From Leifsonia sp. Root4 (GTDB taxonomy: Bacteria; Actinomycetota; Actinomycetes; Actinomycetales; Microbacteriaceae): 64,000 bases of DNA. Both the position numbers and the translations under genes were made by a program. The stretch is taken from the NCBI RefSeq assembly GCF_001425085.1, contig NZ_LMDN01000001.1:528206-592205 (forward strand), given 5' to 3'. The notes under the pieces were generated by a model. The model did not search any database. It was not told where the DNA came from and saw nothing but the letters and a program-made list of their open reading frames with translations. Below, piece after piece: positions 20,783-29,553 of the stretch. How positions within the stretch are numbered: the first letter of the stretch is position 1; each line of letters starts with the position of its first letter.

Positions 20783-21919
20783 ATGACAACTCTGCGCGTC
20801 GTCGTCGATCAGATCATCGCCCCGGCCCCGGGACCGGTCGGGCTGTACAGCGAGGAACTCACTCGCCAGCTGATCGCCTCGGCACCCCGCGGCTGTGACG
20901 TCGAAGGCATCGTCTCGGCGTCGCAGCGCGAGAAGTACGAACGCCTCGAGGCGGCGCTTCCCGGACTCCGCGGGCTGTACACGACGACGCTCCCGCGCCG
21001 GGAGCTCGCTGCCGCCTGGCAGCTCGGGATCACGACGTCCAATGGCGGCGGCATGATCCACGCCCCTGGACTCCTCGCCCCGTTGCGCCGCCACGACCGC
21101 GTGAACGACGGCGCGCAGATCGCCGTCACCGTTCACGACCTGCTGGCGTGGACGCACCCTGACTCGCTCTCGCCCGCCACGGTCGCCTGGCACAAGTCGA
21201 TGATGCGGCGCGCCCGCAAGCACGCCGATGCGGTGGTCGTGCCGACGCATGCCCTGGCCGAGCAGTTGCTGGAGCGCTTCGCCTTCGGGGATCGCGTGCG
21301 CGTGATCCCCGGTGCCGCGCGTTCCGGGCTTGAGCTTCCGGCGGATGCCGACGAGCGCGCCACCGCGCTCGGGCTTCCCGAACGCTTCATCCTCACCGCG
21401 GGAACACTCGAACCCCGCAGGGGCGTTCTCGCGCTGATCGAGGGCTTGGGTGGCGCGAAGGCCCCTGATCTGCCCCTCGTCGTGCTCGGCCCATCCAGCT
21501 GGGGCGACGTCGAGTTGGCCGCCGTTGCCGATGAGGCAGGCCTTGCCGAAGACCAGGTGCTTTCGCTCGACAAGCTCTCGCCGGCCGACCTCGCCGTCGT
21601 GCTCTCACGCGCTGCGGTGTTTGTCTACCCGAGCCTCGCGGAGGGCTTCGCGGCCCGGATCATCGAGGCCTTCCAGTTCGGCGTGCCCGTCGTGCACTCC
21701 GACGCCCCAGAGCTCGTTGAGGTCGCCGGAGACGCCGGCGTCACCGTCGAACGCGAGGATGCCGACGGATACCCGGAGCGTCTCGCTGCAGCGATCGGAA
21801 CGGTCCTCGAGGACGAGGTCCTCGCCGGGCGGCTGAGCGTTGCCGGCCGTGACCGTTCCAAGGCATTCAGCTGGCGCGATGCCGCAGAGCGGGTCTGGCA
21901 GCTGCACGCCGACCTGTAG
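20783..21919 (+). CDS. GT4 family glycosyltransferase
   Basis: 378 residues, GT-B fold. The C-terminal half has FILTAGTLEPRRG, a phosphate-binding region, and VYPSLAEGFAARIIEAFQFGVPVV, the EGF...E motif of GT4 retaining enzymes that contacts the nucleotide sugar. The N-terminal HAPGLLAPL and AVTVHDLLAWTHP segments match mannosyl- or rhamnosyltransferases of the same family. The start ATG at 20783 is 20 bases after rfbB, so the gene probably shares its transcript and may use dTDP-rhamnose (inference). A dispersed hairpin element lies between it and the convergent LCP gene. Confidence 0.88.
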   Translation: MTTLRVVVDQIIAPAPGPVGLYSEELTRQLIASAPRGCDVEGIVSASQREKYERLEAALPGLRGLYTTTLPRRELAAAWQLGITTSNGGGMIHAPGLLAPLRRHDRVNDGAQIAVTVHDLLAWTHPDSLSPATVAWHKSMMRRARKHADAVVVPTHALAEQLLERFAFGDRVRVIPGAARSGLELPADADERATALGLPERFILTAGTLEPRRGVLALIEGLGGAKAPDLPLVVLGPSSWGDVELAAVADEAGLAEDQVLSLDKLSPADLAVVLSRAAVFVYPSLAEGFAARIIEAFQFGVPVVHSDAPELVEVAGDAGVTVEREDADGYPERLAAAIGTVLEDEVLAGRLSVAGRDRSKAFSWRDAAERVWQLHADL

Positions 21920-21959
21920 GGGCCGCAGCTTTTTCGGTGCTGTGCACGGCGACGCTGAG

Positions 21960-22029
21960 CCAGCACCGCTGACGGTTCCCGGGTCTGCCGAGGTTGGGGC
22001 TGCCGCCTTTCGCGACGCTGCGCGTTGCG
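21960..22029 (-). repeat. Dispersed extragenic element, copy 1 (module A only)
   Basis: Read leftward, CGCAACGC-GCA-GCGTCGCG forms a hairpin immediately after the LCP stop codon, followed by AAAGGCGGCAGCCCCAACC and a weaker tail with GGGAACCGTCAGCGGTGCTGG. It matches the copies near 40475, 44702, 61038 and 61320. The GTTTCGACA module found with most other copies is missing here. Confidence 0.75.
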
Positions 22030-23436
22030 CTACTCCGCCGGAGCCGGCTCCTCCGTCGGCGGCGGCGCGAGCGCCTCGTCGATGAGCTGGCGGATGTAGT
22101 CGTAATCGGGGTCGAGCGGGTCAACGCCGTTGTCCGGAACCAGCTCGACGTTGATCATCGGCAGTTCCTTGGTCTTCATCGCGAGCTGCGTGAAGTAGCC
22201 GAGCATGCTCTGCGGGATATCGGTGTTGACGACCTTGGTGCCCGCCTTCGCGATCTCCTCGAATTTGGAGAGCACATTGGCCGGGTTGAATTGTTTGAGC
22301 ACGGCATCCTGGAGCTGACGCTGCCTGGCCATGCGGTCGTAGTCGGTCGTGTCGTGCCGGGAGCGCGCGTACCAGAGCGCAAGGTTGCCGTCGAGTTGCT
22401 GTTCGCCCGCATAGATCCAATGCGCGACGTCGGTGAATGTCTCGTCGGTGTAGATCGGCACGTCGGTGGGAACGTTGATCGTGACGCCGCCAAGAGCGTC
22501 GATCAGGTCAGAGAAGCCCTGCATGTCCACGAGTGCGTAGTACTGGATCGTGAGGCCGGTGATGCCCTCAGCGGCGGAGCGCATGCCCTCGACGCCGGGT
22601 TCGCTGCCCTCGTTGACGGCATTCGGGTACATCTCGGGGCTCTTGAGATCGACCTCGCTGTACACCCAGTTGAGCTGGCATCCGTCCGGCTCACCGACCT
22701 CACAGCCGTCGATCGCGCCATAGCCCTCCGGGTACACCGCGGCGAGCGGTGAGCCCTCTGGGAACGGGAAGTACTTCATGTCGCGCGGCAGGCCGATCGT
22801 CACGGCCTGGCCGGTCTCGGCGTCGATGCTGACGACCGAGATGCTGTCCGGTCGGGTGCCCTCGCGGTCGGCACCGGTGTCTGCGCCGAGGAGCAGGATG
22901 TTGTAGCGCCCGTCGATCGGGTCTTCGGTCGGGCCGGCGATGAAGACCGAGGACAAGAAAGTACTCGTCGTCGTCGCGACGAACGCCCCGTACGCCGCCG
23001 TGCCGGAGAGTGCGAGCATCGCGACGGTGGTGAGGCCGGCGATCCAGCCGCGCGCAGAGGGTTTGGTGCGCACGAGCCGCACCAGGCGCAGGGTGTCGAG
23101 CGAGAGTACGACCCAGACCACGGCGTAGAAGACCAGCAACAGGGCGGCGACCCAGAGCGTGATCGAATTCGTGGCGATCGTGAGCAGGGTGTCCGGCCAG
23201 ATCAGCCAGACGACGAGGGCGAGCACGGCCAGCGTCCAGAGGGTGAGCGTGCAGCCCAGCCCGAAGCGGCCGAGCCGGCGGTTGCCGGCCAGCACCTGTG
23301 GGGAACCGGGAATCAGGAAGTTGAGCACGACGAGCCACCAGGCGCGCCGCGTCATGACGGTGGAGGAACCGACATCCGGGAAGCGCATCGGGCTCGCCGC
23401 ACTCGATGCGTTGGCAAAACTCGGGTAGGTGCTCAT
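22030..23436 (-). CDS. LytR-CpsA-Psr (LCP) family glycopolymer ligase
   Basis: 468 residues: a cytosolic N-terminus, four hydrophobic segments (about 30-155), then an extracytoplasmic LCP domain from about 175. [28 protein letters not shown] carries the conserved Asp and Arg residues that bind the polyprenyl pyrophosphate, and [21 protein letters not shown] is the second signature. LCP proteins attach lipid-linked glycopolymers to peptidoglycan, so this is a good candidate for anchoring the polymer from the adjacent locus. Its ATG overlaps the purE stop in an ATGA junction, giving translational coupling to purine synthesis genes. The C-terminus is Pro/Glu-rich. Confidence 0.93.
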   Translation of the reverse strand: MSTYPSFANASSAASPMRFPDVGSSTVMTRRAWWLVVLNFLIPGSPQVLAGNRRLGRFGLGCTLTLWTLAVLALVVWLIWPDTLLTIATNSITLWVAALLLVFYAVVWVVLSLDTLRLVRLVRTKPSARGWIAGLTTVAMLALSGTAAYGAFVATTTSTFLSSVFIAGPTEDPIDGRYNILLLGADTGADREGTRPDSISVVSIDAETGQAVTIGLPRDMKYFPFPEGSPLAAVYPEGYGAIDGCEVGEPDGCQLNWVYSEVDLKSPEMYPNAVNEGSEPGVEGMRSAAEGITGLTIQYYALVDMQGFSDLIDALGGVTINVPTDVPIYTDETFTDVAHWIYAGEQQLDGNLALWYARSRHDTTDYDRMARQRQLQDAVLKQFNPANVLSKFEEIAKAGTKVVNTDIPQSMLGYFTQLAMKTKELPMINVELVPDNGVDPLDPDYDYIRQLIDEALAPPPTEEPAPAE

Positions 23437-23969
23437 AGGCGGGCTTGCAGAGCTGCGTTCTTCTGTTCGACGAGCTCGGCGAGGTTCTCGGCGTACTGTC
23501 CCAGGGCATCGCTCAGGCTGTCGTCGGCGGTGGCGAGGATCTTCACGGCGATGAGGCCGGCGTTCTTGGCTCCGCCGATCGACACGGTGGCGACGGGCAC
23601 GCCCGCCGGCATCTGCACGATCGACAGCAGCGAGTCCATGCCATCGAGCAGCCCGAGTGGAACGGGGACGCCGACGACGGGCAGGGTGGTGACCGATGCC
23701 AGCATGCCGGGCAGGTGCGCGGCGCCACCGGCACCAGCGATGATCACGCGGATGCCGCGCGCGTGCGCAGACTTGCCGTACGCGATCATCTTCTCCGGGG
23801 TGCGGTGCGCGGAGAGCACCTCGACCTCGAACGGCACGCCGAACTCGCGCAGCAGCTCAGCCGCCGCGCTCATGACGTTCCAGTCGGAATCGGACCCCAT
23901 GACAACACCGACAAGAGGCGTTGGCACGGCGTCGAGAGCGGAGTCGTCGTTCACGAGGTCATTGAGCAC
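23433..23969 (-). CDS. purE: N5-carboxyaminoimidazole ribonucleotide mutase
   Basis: About 178 residues. [14 protein letters not shown] is the substrate-binding start, [10 protein letters not shown] carries the catalytic His, and [15 protein letters not shown] completes the family pattern (class I PurE). It converts N5-CAIR to CAIR in purine synthesis, using the product of PurK encoded just upstream. The GTG at 23969 lies 17 bases after the purK stop; GTG 23954 is an alternative start. The stop overlaps the LCP gene start by four bases. Confidence 0.95.
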   Translation of the reverse strand: MLNDLVNDDSALDAVPTPLVGVVMGSDSDWNVMSAAAELLREFGVPFEVEVLSAHRTPEKMIAYGKSAHARGIRVIIAGAGGAAHLPGMLASVTTLPVVGVPVPLGLLDGMDSLLSIVQMPAGVPVATVSIGGAKNAGLIAVKILATADDSLSDALGQYAENLAELVEQKNAALQARL

Positions 23970-23986
23970 GCAGACAATGTTATTGC

Positions 23987-25117
23987 TCAGTCCTGAAAGA
24001 ACGCCGCAGCGGCTCGCGCCTGATAGCTCACATCGTCGAGATCGTCGCCGCTGGCGTTGACGTGGCCGACCTTGCGGCCGGGGCGCGGGTCCTTGCCGTA
24101 GTTGTGCACCTTGACGGTGGGGTGGGCGGCGAGCATCGGCGCGTAGCGGTCGGCGAGGCTGCCGGATGCCGGCCCGCCGAGGATGTTCACCATGACCGTC
24201 CACGGGTCGCGCGCGGCTGTGCCGCCGAGCGGCAGGTCGAGCACGGCGCGGAGGTGTTGCTCGAACTGGCTGGTCGTCGAGCCGTCCTGCGACCAGTGCC
24301 CGCTGTTGTGCGGGCGCATCGCGAGTTCGTTGATGAGCAGGCGTTCGTCGGTGGTCTCGAAGAGCTCGACCGCGAGCACACCGGTGACGCCGATGCCGTC
24401 AGCGATCGTCACGGCGATCTCCGCCGCGACATCCGCCAACTTGCCTGCCGAGTGCGGCGCCGGTGCGATGACCTCGCTGCACACGCCGTCCAGCTGCACG
24501 GTCTCGACGACGGGCCAGGCCGCTATCTCGCCAGACGGGCGCCTGGCGACGAGCTGTGCCAGCTCACGCTTGAACTCGACGAGCTCCTCGACGAGTAGCG
24601 CTCCCCCGCGGCCGTCCTCGGCGAGCGTCTGGAACCAGTCGTCGACCTCGTGCGCTGCACGCACGACGCGCACGCCCTTGCCGTCATAGCCGCCGCGCGG
24701 GGTCTTCACGACGGCACGGCCGCCGTGTGCTTCGAGGAAGGCTCCGAGCTGTTCGGCATCCTCGATCGCCGCCCAATCGGGAACCGGCAGGCCGAGCTCC
24801 GAGAGCTTCGCGCGCATCGTCAGCTTGTCCTGCGCGTACAGCAGAGCGTCGGGTCCCGGGTGCACCGGCGTGCCCTGTTCGATCAGCGCACGCAGGATGT
24901 CCTGCGGCACGTGCTCATGGTCGAATGTGATGACGTCGACGGTCTGCGCGAAGGCGAGAACGGTTTCACGGTCGCGGTAGTCACCGACTCCGGTGGCCGC
25001 GATGTCGGCCGCCATTCCCTCGGCCTCGGCGAGCACACGGATCTCGATGCCGAGATTCACCGCGGCGGGAATCATCATTCGGGCCAGCTGGCCCCCACCG
25101 ATCACTCCAACAATCAT
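23987..25117 (-). CDS. purK: N5-carboxyaminoimidazole ribonucleotide synthase
   Basis: 376 residues from ATG 25117, which gives the family N-terminus [15 protein letters not shown]. The ATP-grasp core shows [34 protein letters not shown] and [18 protein letters not shown]. It carboxylates AIR to N5-CAIR with ATP and bicarbonate. It is the first gene of the leftward purK-purE-LCP operon. GAGAGAG lies upstream of the ATG. A longer in-frame start at 25183 adds 22 residues unlike the family. Confidence 0.96.
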   Translation of the reverse strand: MIVGVIGGGQLARMMIPAAVNLGIEIRVLAEAEGMAADIAATGVGDYRDRETVLAFAQTVDVITFDHEHVPQDILRALIEQGTPVHPGPDALLYAQDKLTMRAKLSELGLPVPDWAAIEDAEQLGAFLEAHGGRAVVKTPRGGYDGKGVRVVRAAHEVDDWFQTLAEDGRGGALLVEELVEFKRELAQLVARRPSGEIAAWPVVETVQLDGVCSEVIAPAPHSAGKLADVAAEIAVTIADGIGVTGVLAVELFETTDERLLINELAMRPHNSGHWSQDGSTTSQFEQHLRAVLDLPLGGTAARDPWTVMVNILGGPASGSLADRYAPMLAAHPTVKVHNYGKDPRPGRKVGHVNASGDDLDDVSYQARAAAAFFQD

Positions 25118-25287
25118 GGAATCGCACTCTCTCAAAGTCTGCAGGTGAATCACGGATGCCGTGCAGCACGCATTCAGCATCACGCGATCGCATGGCCGTA
25201 AACTGCCCTGCGCGTCGTTCTACTATCTTTGCTCATTACCCGGCGCTCACAATTCAGTGCGCTCCATTCAACCGACGGGATCCGACC

Positions 25288-25791
25288 ATGGCCCAGCTGC
25301 CGTCACGGTTCACCAGGGCACGCATCGGGGCGTTCGCAGTCCAGGCGGCGAAGTTCGGTGCAGTCGGTGCGGTCGGGCTCGTCGTGGATGTCGCGCTGTT
25401 CAACCTGCTGCGCGCGACCGTGCTGAGCCCGGAGAACATGGCATCCGGCCCGATCATCGCGAAGATCATCTCGACGGCCGTCGCGATCCTCGTCAACTGG
25501 ATCGGCAACCGCTTCTGGACCTTCGGGAGCCAACGCACCGGGCGCACCGTGCGTGAGGGCGTCGAGTTCTTCGCCGTGAGCATCGCGGGCATGGCGATCT
25601 CAGTCGGCTGCCTGTGGTTCTCGCGTGAGGTGCTCGGCTACACCTCGCTGCTGGCCGACAACATCGCCTCGAACGTCATCGGGCTCGCCCTCGGCGCCGC
25701 GTTCCGCTTCCTGATGTACCGCTACTGGGTGTTCGCTCCAAGCAGGGCGATTCTCGGCGAACAGTCGGCCCCACAGCTCACCGGAAGCTGA
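25288..25791 (+). CDS. GtrA family membrane protein
   Basis: 167 residues with four membrane helices. KFGAVGAVGLVVDVALFNLL, then NWIGNRFWTFGS and FRFLMYRYWVF are the helix-1, central and C-terminal GtrA motifs. GtrA-like proteins are implicated in handling polyprenyl-linked sugars for cell-surface glycosylation. The ATG at 25288 is the first that gives a normal N-terminus. It is divergent from purK, in the position of the GtrA-like gene next to purK in mycobacteria (recalled synteny). Confidence 0.88.
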   Translation: MAQLPSRFTRARIGAFAVQAAKFGAVGAVGLVVDVALFNLLRATVLSPENMASGPIIAKIISTAVAILVNWIGNRFWTFGSQRTGRTVREGVEFFAVSIAGMAISVGCLWFSREVLGYTSLLADNIASNVIGLALGAAFRFLMYRYWVFAPSRAILGEQSAPQLTGS

Positions 25792-25837
25792 CGCGCTTTC
25801 ACAGCGAGGCCCGCTACTCGACCAGCGGGAAACGTGA

Positions 25838-27250
25838 TCAGAACGGCGGAGCGTCCGGGTAGTGCGTGGTGGTTTCGACAGGCTCAACCAGCGGGGGCGG
25901 CTCAACCAGCGGGGGTGCCGGCTCGGCCGGTGAGCCCGGTGGGGGTCTTCGGCTGCTGGGTGGGGACGGGTGGGTGTCGTAGGTGCGGCCGGCCGGGCTG
26001 GTCCAGCGGAGCACACCGTCGCCCATCTGCTGCACTCGCCAGCGGGAGTTGTGCTTGAGCCGGTGATGCTTCTTGCACAGCACCGCGAGATTGCACTCTT
26101 CGGTGAGCCCGTCGCGCTCGAAGGGGTGGGTGTGGTCGATCTCGCACCGCTCGGCTGTGCGGGTGCAACCCGGGAAGCGGCAGGTCTGGTCCCGGTAGAG
26201 GATCCAGCGGCGCAACGCCGCGCTGAGGGTGTACTTGTGCCGGTCCAGCTGGAGCGGGGTGTTGTCGACCGGGTCGACGAGGATGCGGTGCAGTGTCGGG
26301 GCCTCGGCGGCGAGGCGGCGGGCGGTGTCGGCGTCGATCGGTCCGTAACCGTGGAGCTCGCCCGGCTCGTCTGATTGGCCGATCAGGGTCGCGTACGGGA
26401 TCGTCAACTTCGGCACCGCCACGAAGACCTCGGGGCGGGAGAACGCCAACCCCGGCATCCGCGATTTCGCGGCCGCCTCGGCGGGGGCAGCGGTGGGGAT
26501 GAGCAGCAGTTCGGCGGCGATGTCCGCCTCCAACTGGGCGTGCGTGCCAGGGCTGAGCGCGACCTCGGTGTCGGCGAGGTGAGCGGTGTCGAGCGACTCA
26601 GCTTGGGCGTGGTCGGCGAGGTGGCTGATCCGTTCGGTGATCGCGATCGCCTTCTCCGCCTCCAAGTGCAGATGCAGCCACGCCATGCCGTCGGCGGCGG
26701 GTTCGAACCAGAGCCTGCGTTCCGTGCGGCCCTGCGCCGCCCGCAAAGTGAGGGAGTCGGGGTGGAGGCGTTCCCGGATTCGCGCGGCCGTCCGGCGGAA
26801 CGCGGTCGGGGTTTGCGTGGCCGCCTTCAGCAACGCCTCCGCTTCGAAACGGGCGTGCAACTCAGGCGGCAGGGTGACCGCTTGGGCGAGGATCTCGCGC
26901 ACGTGGCGTTGGCCGACGGTGCCAGCCGCGAGAGCGGCCAGGCTCTTGCTGAAGACGGTGCCGAGCTGCTTGGCCTCATAGATCAGTCCCGTCATGGTGC
27001 GCTCATGGACCCGCAACACCAAGGCCAACTCGGCGGTAATGCTGCGGAGCGCGAACTCCTCCTCGATCCGGCGGGTCCGGCCCATCGGGTCGGCGGTGGC
27101 GACGGCATGGGAGCGGGCCGTTTCGATGAAGCGGTACTGCTCCGCCAGAGCGGAACCGAGCGTGGTTTGGGTGGAGGCGACGCCGGTGAGGCACTGTGTG
27201 ATGACCGGGTCGGTGGCCGATCCGGGAAGCTGCAGCACTGCTTCGCTCAT
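25838..27250 (-). CDS. DUF222/HNH endonuclease domain protein with repeat-derived C-terminus
   Basis: 470 residues. Residues 1-340 match the helical DUF222 region common in actinobacteria. The HNH nuclease motif follows at about 370-415: CRFPGCTRTAERCEIDHTHPF, ending CNLAVLCKKHHRLKH, with zinc-binding Cys pairs and the H-N-H residues. The tail is Pro-rich and ends PPLVEPPPLVEPVETTTHYP, encoded by copies of the dispersed GTTTCGACAGGCTCAACCAG repeat, so the repeat has become part of the reading frame. Its function is unproven; such genes are multicopy and variably placed in Microbacteriaceae. A single perfect DnaA box (TTATCCACA, 27311) lies just upstream. Confidence 0.9.
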   Translation of the reverse strand: MSEAVLQLPGSATDPVITQCLTGVASTQTTLGSALAEQYRFIETARSHAVATADPMGRTRRIEEEFALRSITAELALVLRVHERTMTGLIYEAKQLGTVFSKSLAALAAGTVGQRHVREILAQAVTLPPELHARFEAEALLKAATQTPTAFRRTAARIRERLHPDSLTLRAAQGRTERRLWFEPAADGMAWLHLHLEAEKAIAITERISHLADHAQAESLDTAHLADTEVALSPGTHAQLEADIAAELLLIPTAAPAEAAAKSRMPGLAFSRPEVFVAVPKLTIPYATLIGQSDEPGELHGYGPIDADTARRLAAEAPTLHRILVDPVDNTPLQLDRHKYTLSAALRRWILYRDQTCRFPGCTRTAERCEIDHTHPFERDGLTEECNLAVLCKKHHRLKHNSRWRVQQMGDGVLRWTSPAGRTYDTHPSPPSSRRPPPGSPAEPAPPLVEPPPLVEPVETTTHYPDAPPF

Positions 27251-27347
27251 GACTAGATCGTCTCACCAACCACCGACACGGAGTCCTGCAAACAGGCCCG
27301 GAATCAGGGGTTATCCACAGGCGGAGCGGACCGTGACCTAACCGTGA

Positions 27348-27884
27348 TCAAGTGGTTTCGACAGGCTCAACCAGCGGAGTGTTCGGTGGTGTCAGGGCTT
27401 CGGTCGCTGGCGCTCCCTCAAGCCAGCGTGGGAGCGGGCGAGGTTCCGGCGGTGTCAGGGTTTCGACAAGCTCAACCATCGGAGCTGTTTCGACAAGCTC
27501 AACCAGCGGGGTGTTCGGGTGTGTCAGGGCTTCGGTCGCTGGCGCTCCCTCAAGCCAGCGTGGGAGCGGGCGAGGTTCCGGCGGTGTCAGGGTTTCGACA
27601 AGCTCAACGAGCGGAGCTGTTTCGACAAGCTCAACCAGCGGGGTGTTCGGGTGTGTCAGGGCTTCGGTCGCTGGCGCTTCCTCGAGGCAGCGTGGGAGCG
27701 GGCGAGGTTCCGGCGGTGTCTGGGTTTCGACAAGCTCAACCAGCGGAGCTGTTTCGACAGGCTCAACCAGCGGAGCTGTTTCGACAGGCTCAACCAGCGG
27801 AGTGTTCGGGTGTGTCAGGGCTTCGGTCGCTGGCGCTCCCTCGAGCCGGCGTGAGTGGGCGCGGCCGGTCGTGTCGGGATTCGC
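27348..27884. repeat. Nested 132-bp and 27-bp tandem repeat array
   Basis: Units beginning GTCAGGGCTTCGGTCGCTGG start at 27391, 27523, 27655 and 27814. The period is 132 bp, except for the last interval of 159 bp, which holds one extra 27-bp GTTTCGACAGGCTCAACCAG-type unit. All periods are multiples of three. Read leftward, the array is open for 178 codons in the frame of the PH-domain gene directly after its TAG, giving repeated PLVELVET and LPRWLEGAPATEAL, and stops at TGA 27348. Fragments of the same unit recur at 61110-61203. The interval 27251-27347 holds a DnaA box and nothing else seen. Confidence 0.92.
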
Positions 27885-28481
27885 CTAGCGCTGGCCCCAC
27901 GCGATCGTGTGGTCACCAGGAGTGGCCTGATCGTGCTGGCGGCGCGCGGCAATGAGGCTCTGATTGGCCTCCATCAGATCGTGCAGTGTGCGCTGCACGA
28001 GGTCGGCGCTCGGAACGTCCCGCAGCACGATCGGCTGCTCGAGCCCCGTATTGATCAGGATGTCGCCCGTGCGGAAGGCGCTCTGCAGCCACGAGCGGCG
28101 CACGCTCACGTCGTAGCCCCTGCTGTGCATGAGCTCCTGGCGCACCTGCACGAAGAAGCCGTGCCGCACGATCACGCGCCTTGTTGTGATCGTGTAGCGC
28201 CGGCTCAGCCAGGCCAACAACGGCAGCACGAAGCCGAGAAGCACGAGCAGCGCTGCTCCGGCGAGGATGGCGATGCTCTGCCACTCCTCGTCCATCTGCC
28301 CGGCGTAGTAGCCGGCGGCCCCGCAGACGGCGATCAGGAGGATCGATGGCCAGAACAGCATCCGGCCATGTCTGCGCACCCGCGCGACGACGTGCTCAGC
28401 AGGCGCGGCGAGCTGCTGCCCAGCCGCGGGCGCGGGCATCCCGCCCGGCGCGGGCAGTCCGGCTCCACCGACGTTCGTCAT
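27885..28481 (-). CDS. PH (bPH_2) domain membrane protein
   Basis: 198 residues: a Pro/Ala/Gly-rich N-terminus (1-30), two membrane helices at about 42-62 and 70-92, then a bacterial PH-like domain beginning RRYTITTRRVIVRHGFFVQ and ending near residue 170. Bacterial PH-domain proteins of this YdbT-like layout are membrane-associated, with no firm biochemical role. It lies between the HNH/repeat block and birA and is 6 bases downstream of the birA stop, so it is probably in the birA operon. The reading frame stays open beyond its TAG through the whole repeat array. Confidence 0.85.
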   Translation of the reverse strand: MTNVGGAGLPAPGGMPAPAAGQQLAAPAEHVVARVRRHGRMLFWPSILLIAVCGAAGYYAGQMDEEWQSIAILAGAALLVLLGFVLPLLAWLSRRYTITTRRVIVRHGFFVQVRQELMHSRGYDVSVRRSWLQSAFRTGDILINTGLEQPIVLRDVPSADLVQRTLHDLMEANQSLIAARRQHDQATPGDHTIAWGQR

Positions 28482-28487
28482 AGCCCA

Positions 28488-29381
28488 TTAATACCGCAGA
28501 TGCGTCACATCTCCCGCCGCGACAGACGTCTCCTCGCCGCTGCCGTGCTCCCGAACCCGCAGCCGGCCGTCGGATTCGATCGCCGTCGCCCTGCCGAGGA
28601 GCTCTCCCCCGCCCGGCAGCTCGACCCGGACATCCTGGCCGAGCGTGCCGCAGAGCGCGCTCACCTCGGCGTGCAATCCGCTGGCGACGGCGTCGCCACC
28701 GGCGGCGAGGAAGCGGCGGTAGAGCCCGGTGAGCTCCGTGAGATACGCCGCCAGCACGGCATCCGGGCTCACCGGCCTGCGCGTGACGAGGGTGAGCGAT
28801 GTCGAGGTGAGCGTGGGCAGGTCGTGCTCGTCGAGCGAGACATTGAGTCCGGCGCCGAGCACGACGCCCGCGGCATCCGGCAGTAGCTCGCTCAGGATGC
28901 CGCTGACCTTGTACCCCGAAATCTGCACGTCGTTCGGCCACTTCAACCGCACCGCCGGCGCATCGGCGACATCGCTCTCCCCCGCGGCGATGGCCTCTGC
29001 CACCCGCACCTCATGGGCGGAGTCGACGACGGCCCGCACCGCCCGCGTCATGGCTGCACCGGCGAGCAGCGGGAACCAGCCGAAGTGCTCGAGCGGCAGC
29101 GCGCCGTCGCCGGGCACGACCGGGCGGAGCAGCACGGAGATCGCCAGCGACTTGCCCGTCGGAGCCAGCCAGATGCGACCGAGGCGCCCACGCCCGCGGG
29201 TCTGATTGTCGGTGACGAGAACGGCCAGATCCGGCCAGTCGGCAGCCTCGGCGCCGCTCGCGCGCGCGACGAGCTCGTCGTTGGTCGAACCGGTCTCAGC
29301 CAGAGCCTCGAAGCGGGGAACGGCGCCGGCGCTCCGCGGAAAGGCCGCCACCGCCGGAGCGGCGCTGTCGTCGTTCTGCAT
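28488..29381 (-). CDS. birA: Biotin--[acetyl-CoA-carboxylase] ligase
   Basis: 297 residues from ATG 29381, preceded by GAGGAG at good spacing. FEALAETGSTNDEL, QTRGRGRLGRIW (biotinyl-AMP loop), LKWPNDVQISGYKVSGILSE and GLNVSL are the ligase motifs; no N-terminal helix-turn-helix is present, so it is a ligase without repressor function. It should biotinylate the AccC-type protein encoded at 37273. It is divergent from the carboxylase beta subunit, with the promoters in 29382-29553, where I see no other gene. Confidence 0.95.
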   Translation of the reverse strand: MQNDDSAAPAVAAFPRSAGAVPRFEALAETGSTNDELVARASGAEAADWPDLAVLVTDNQTRGRGRLGRIWLAPTGKSLAISVLLRPVVPGDGALPLEHFGWFPLLAGAAMTRAVRAVVDSAHEVRVAEAIAAGESDVADAPAVRLKWPNDVQISGYKVSGILSELLPDAAGVVLGAGLNVSLDEHDLPTLTSTSLTLVTRRPVSPDAVLAAYLTELTGLYRRFLAAGGDAVASGLHAEVSALCGTLGQDVRVELPGGGELLGRATAIESDGRLRVREHGSGEETSVAAGDVTHLRY

Positions 29382-29553
29382 GGAGGTCTCCTCGTGTTCA
29401 CGGGCTCCGTTGTTCGCGGGGCTCTGGCCATTGTGCCCGAGCCCGACCGCCTTCGGGCGCGGGAGGAGGCGTGTCTGTCGACAAGCTCTTCGGGCATCTT
29501 TGTAGGGAATCATCAAAGGAATGCGCGGTGGCGTGCACGATAGAGTGAACCGC

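Noticed and set aside
25838-27250. Evidence of a prophage or intron from the HNH domain
   Set aside because: DUF222/HNH genes are common stand-alone chromosomal genes in actinobacteria, and no phage structural, terminase or integrase gene is present.
27311-27319. Replication origin suggested by a perfect DnaA box
   Set aside because: There is one box only, with no AT-rich unwinding region and no dnaA or dnaN nearby.
27348-27884. CRISPR array
   Set aside because: The repeats are direct and nested, the intervals are themselves repeated rather than unique spacers, and no cas genes are present.
27344-27955. Rightward open frames through the repeat array (up to 203 codons)
   Set aside because: All three rightward frames are partly open because unit lengths are multiples of three and the DNA is GC-rich. 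The translations are Ser/Gly repeats without ribosome sites, and the ends overlap the PH-domain gene antisense.
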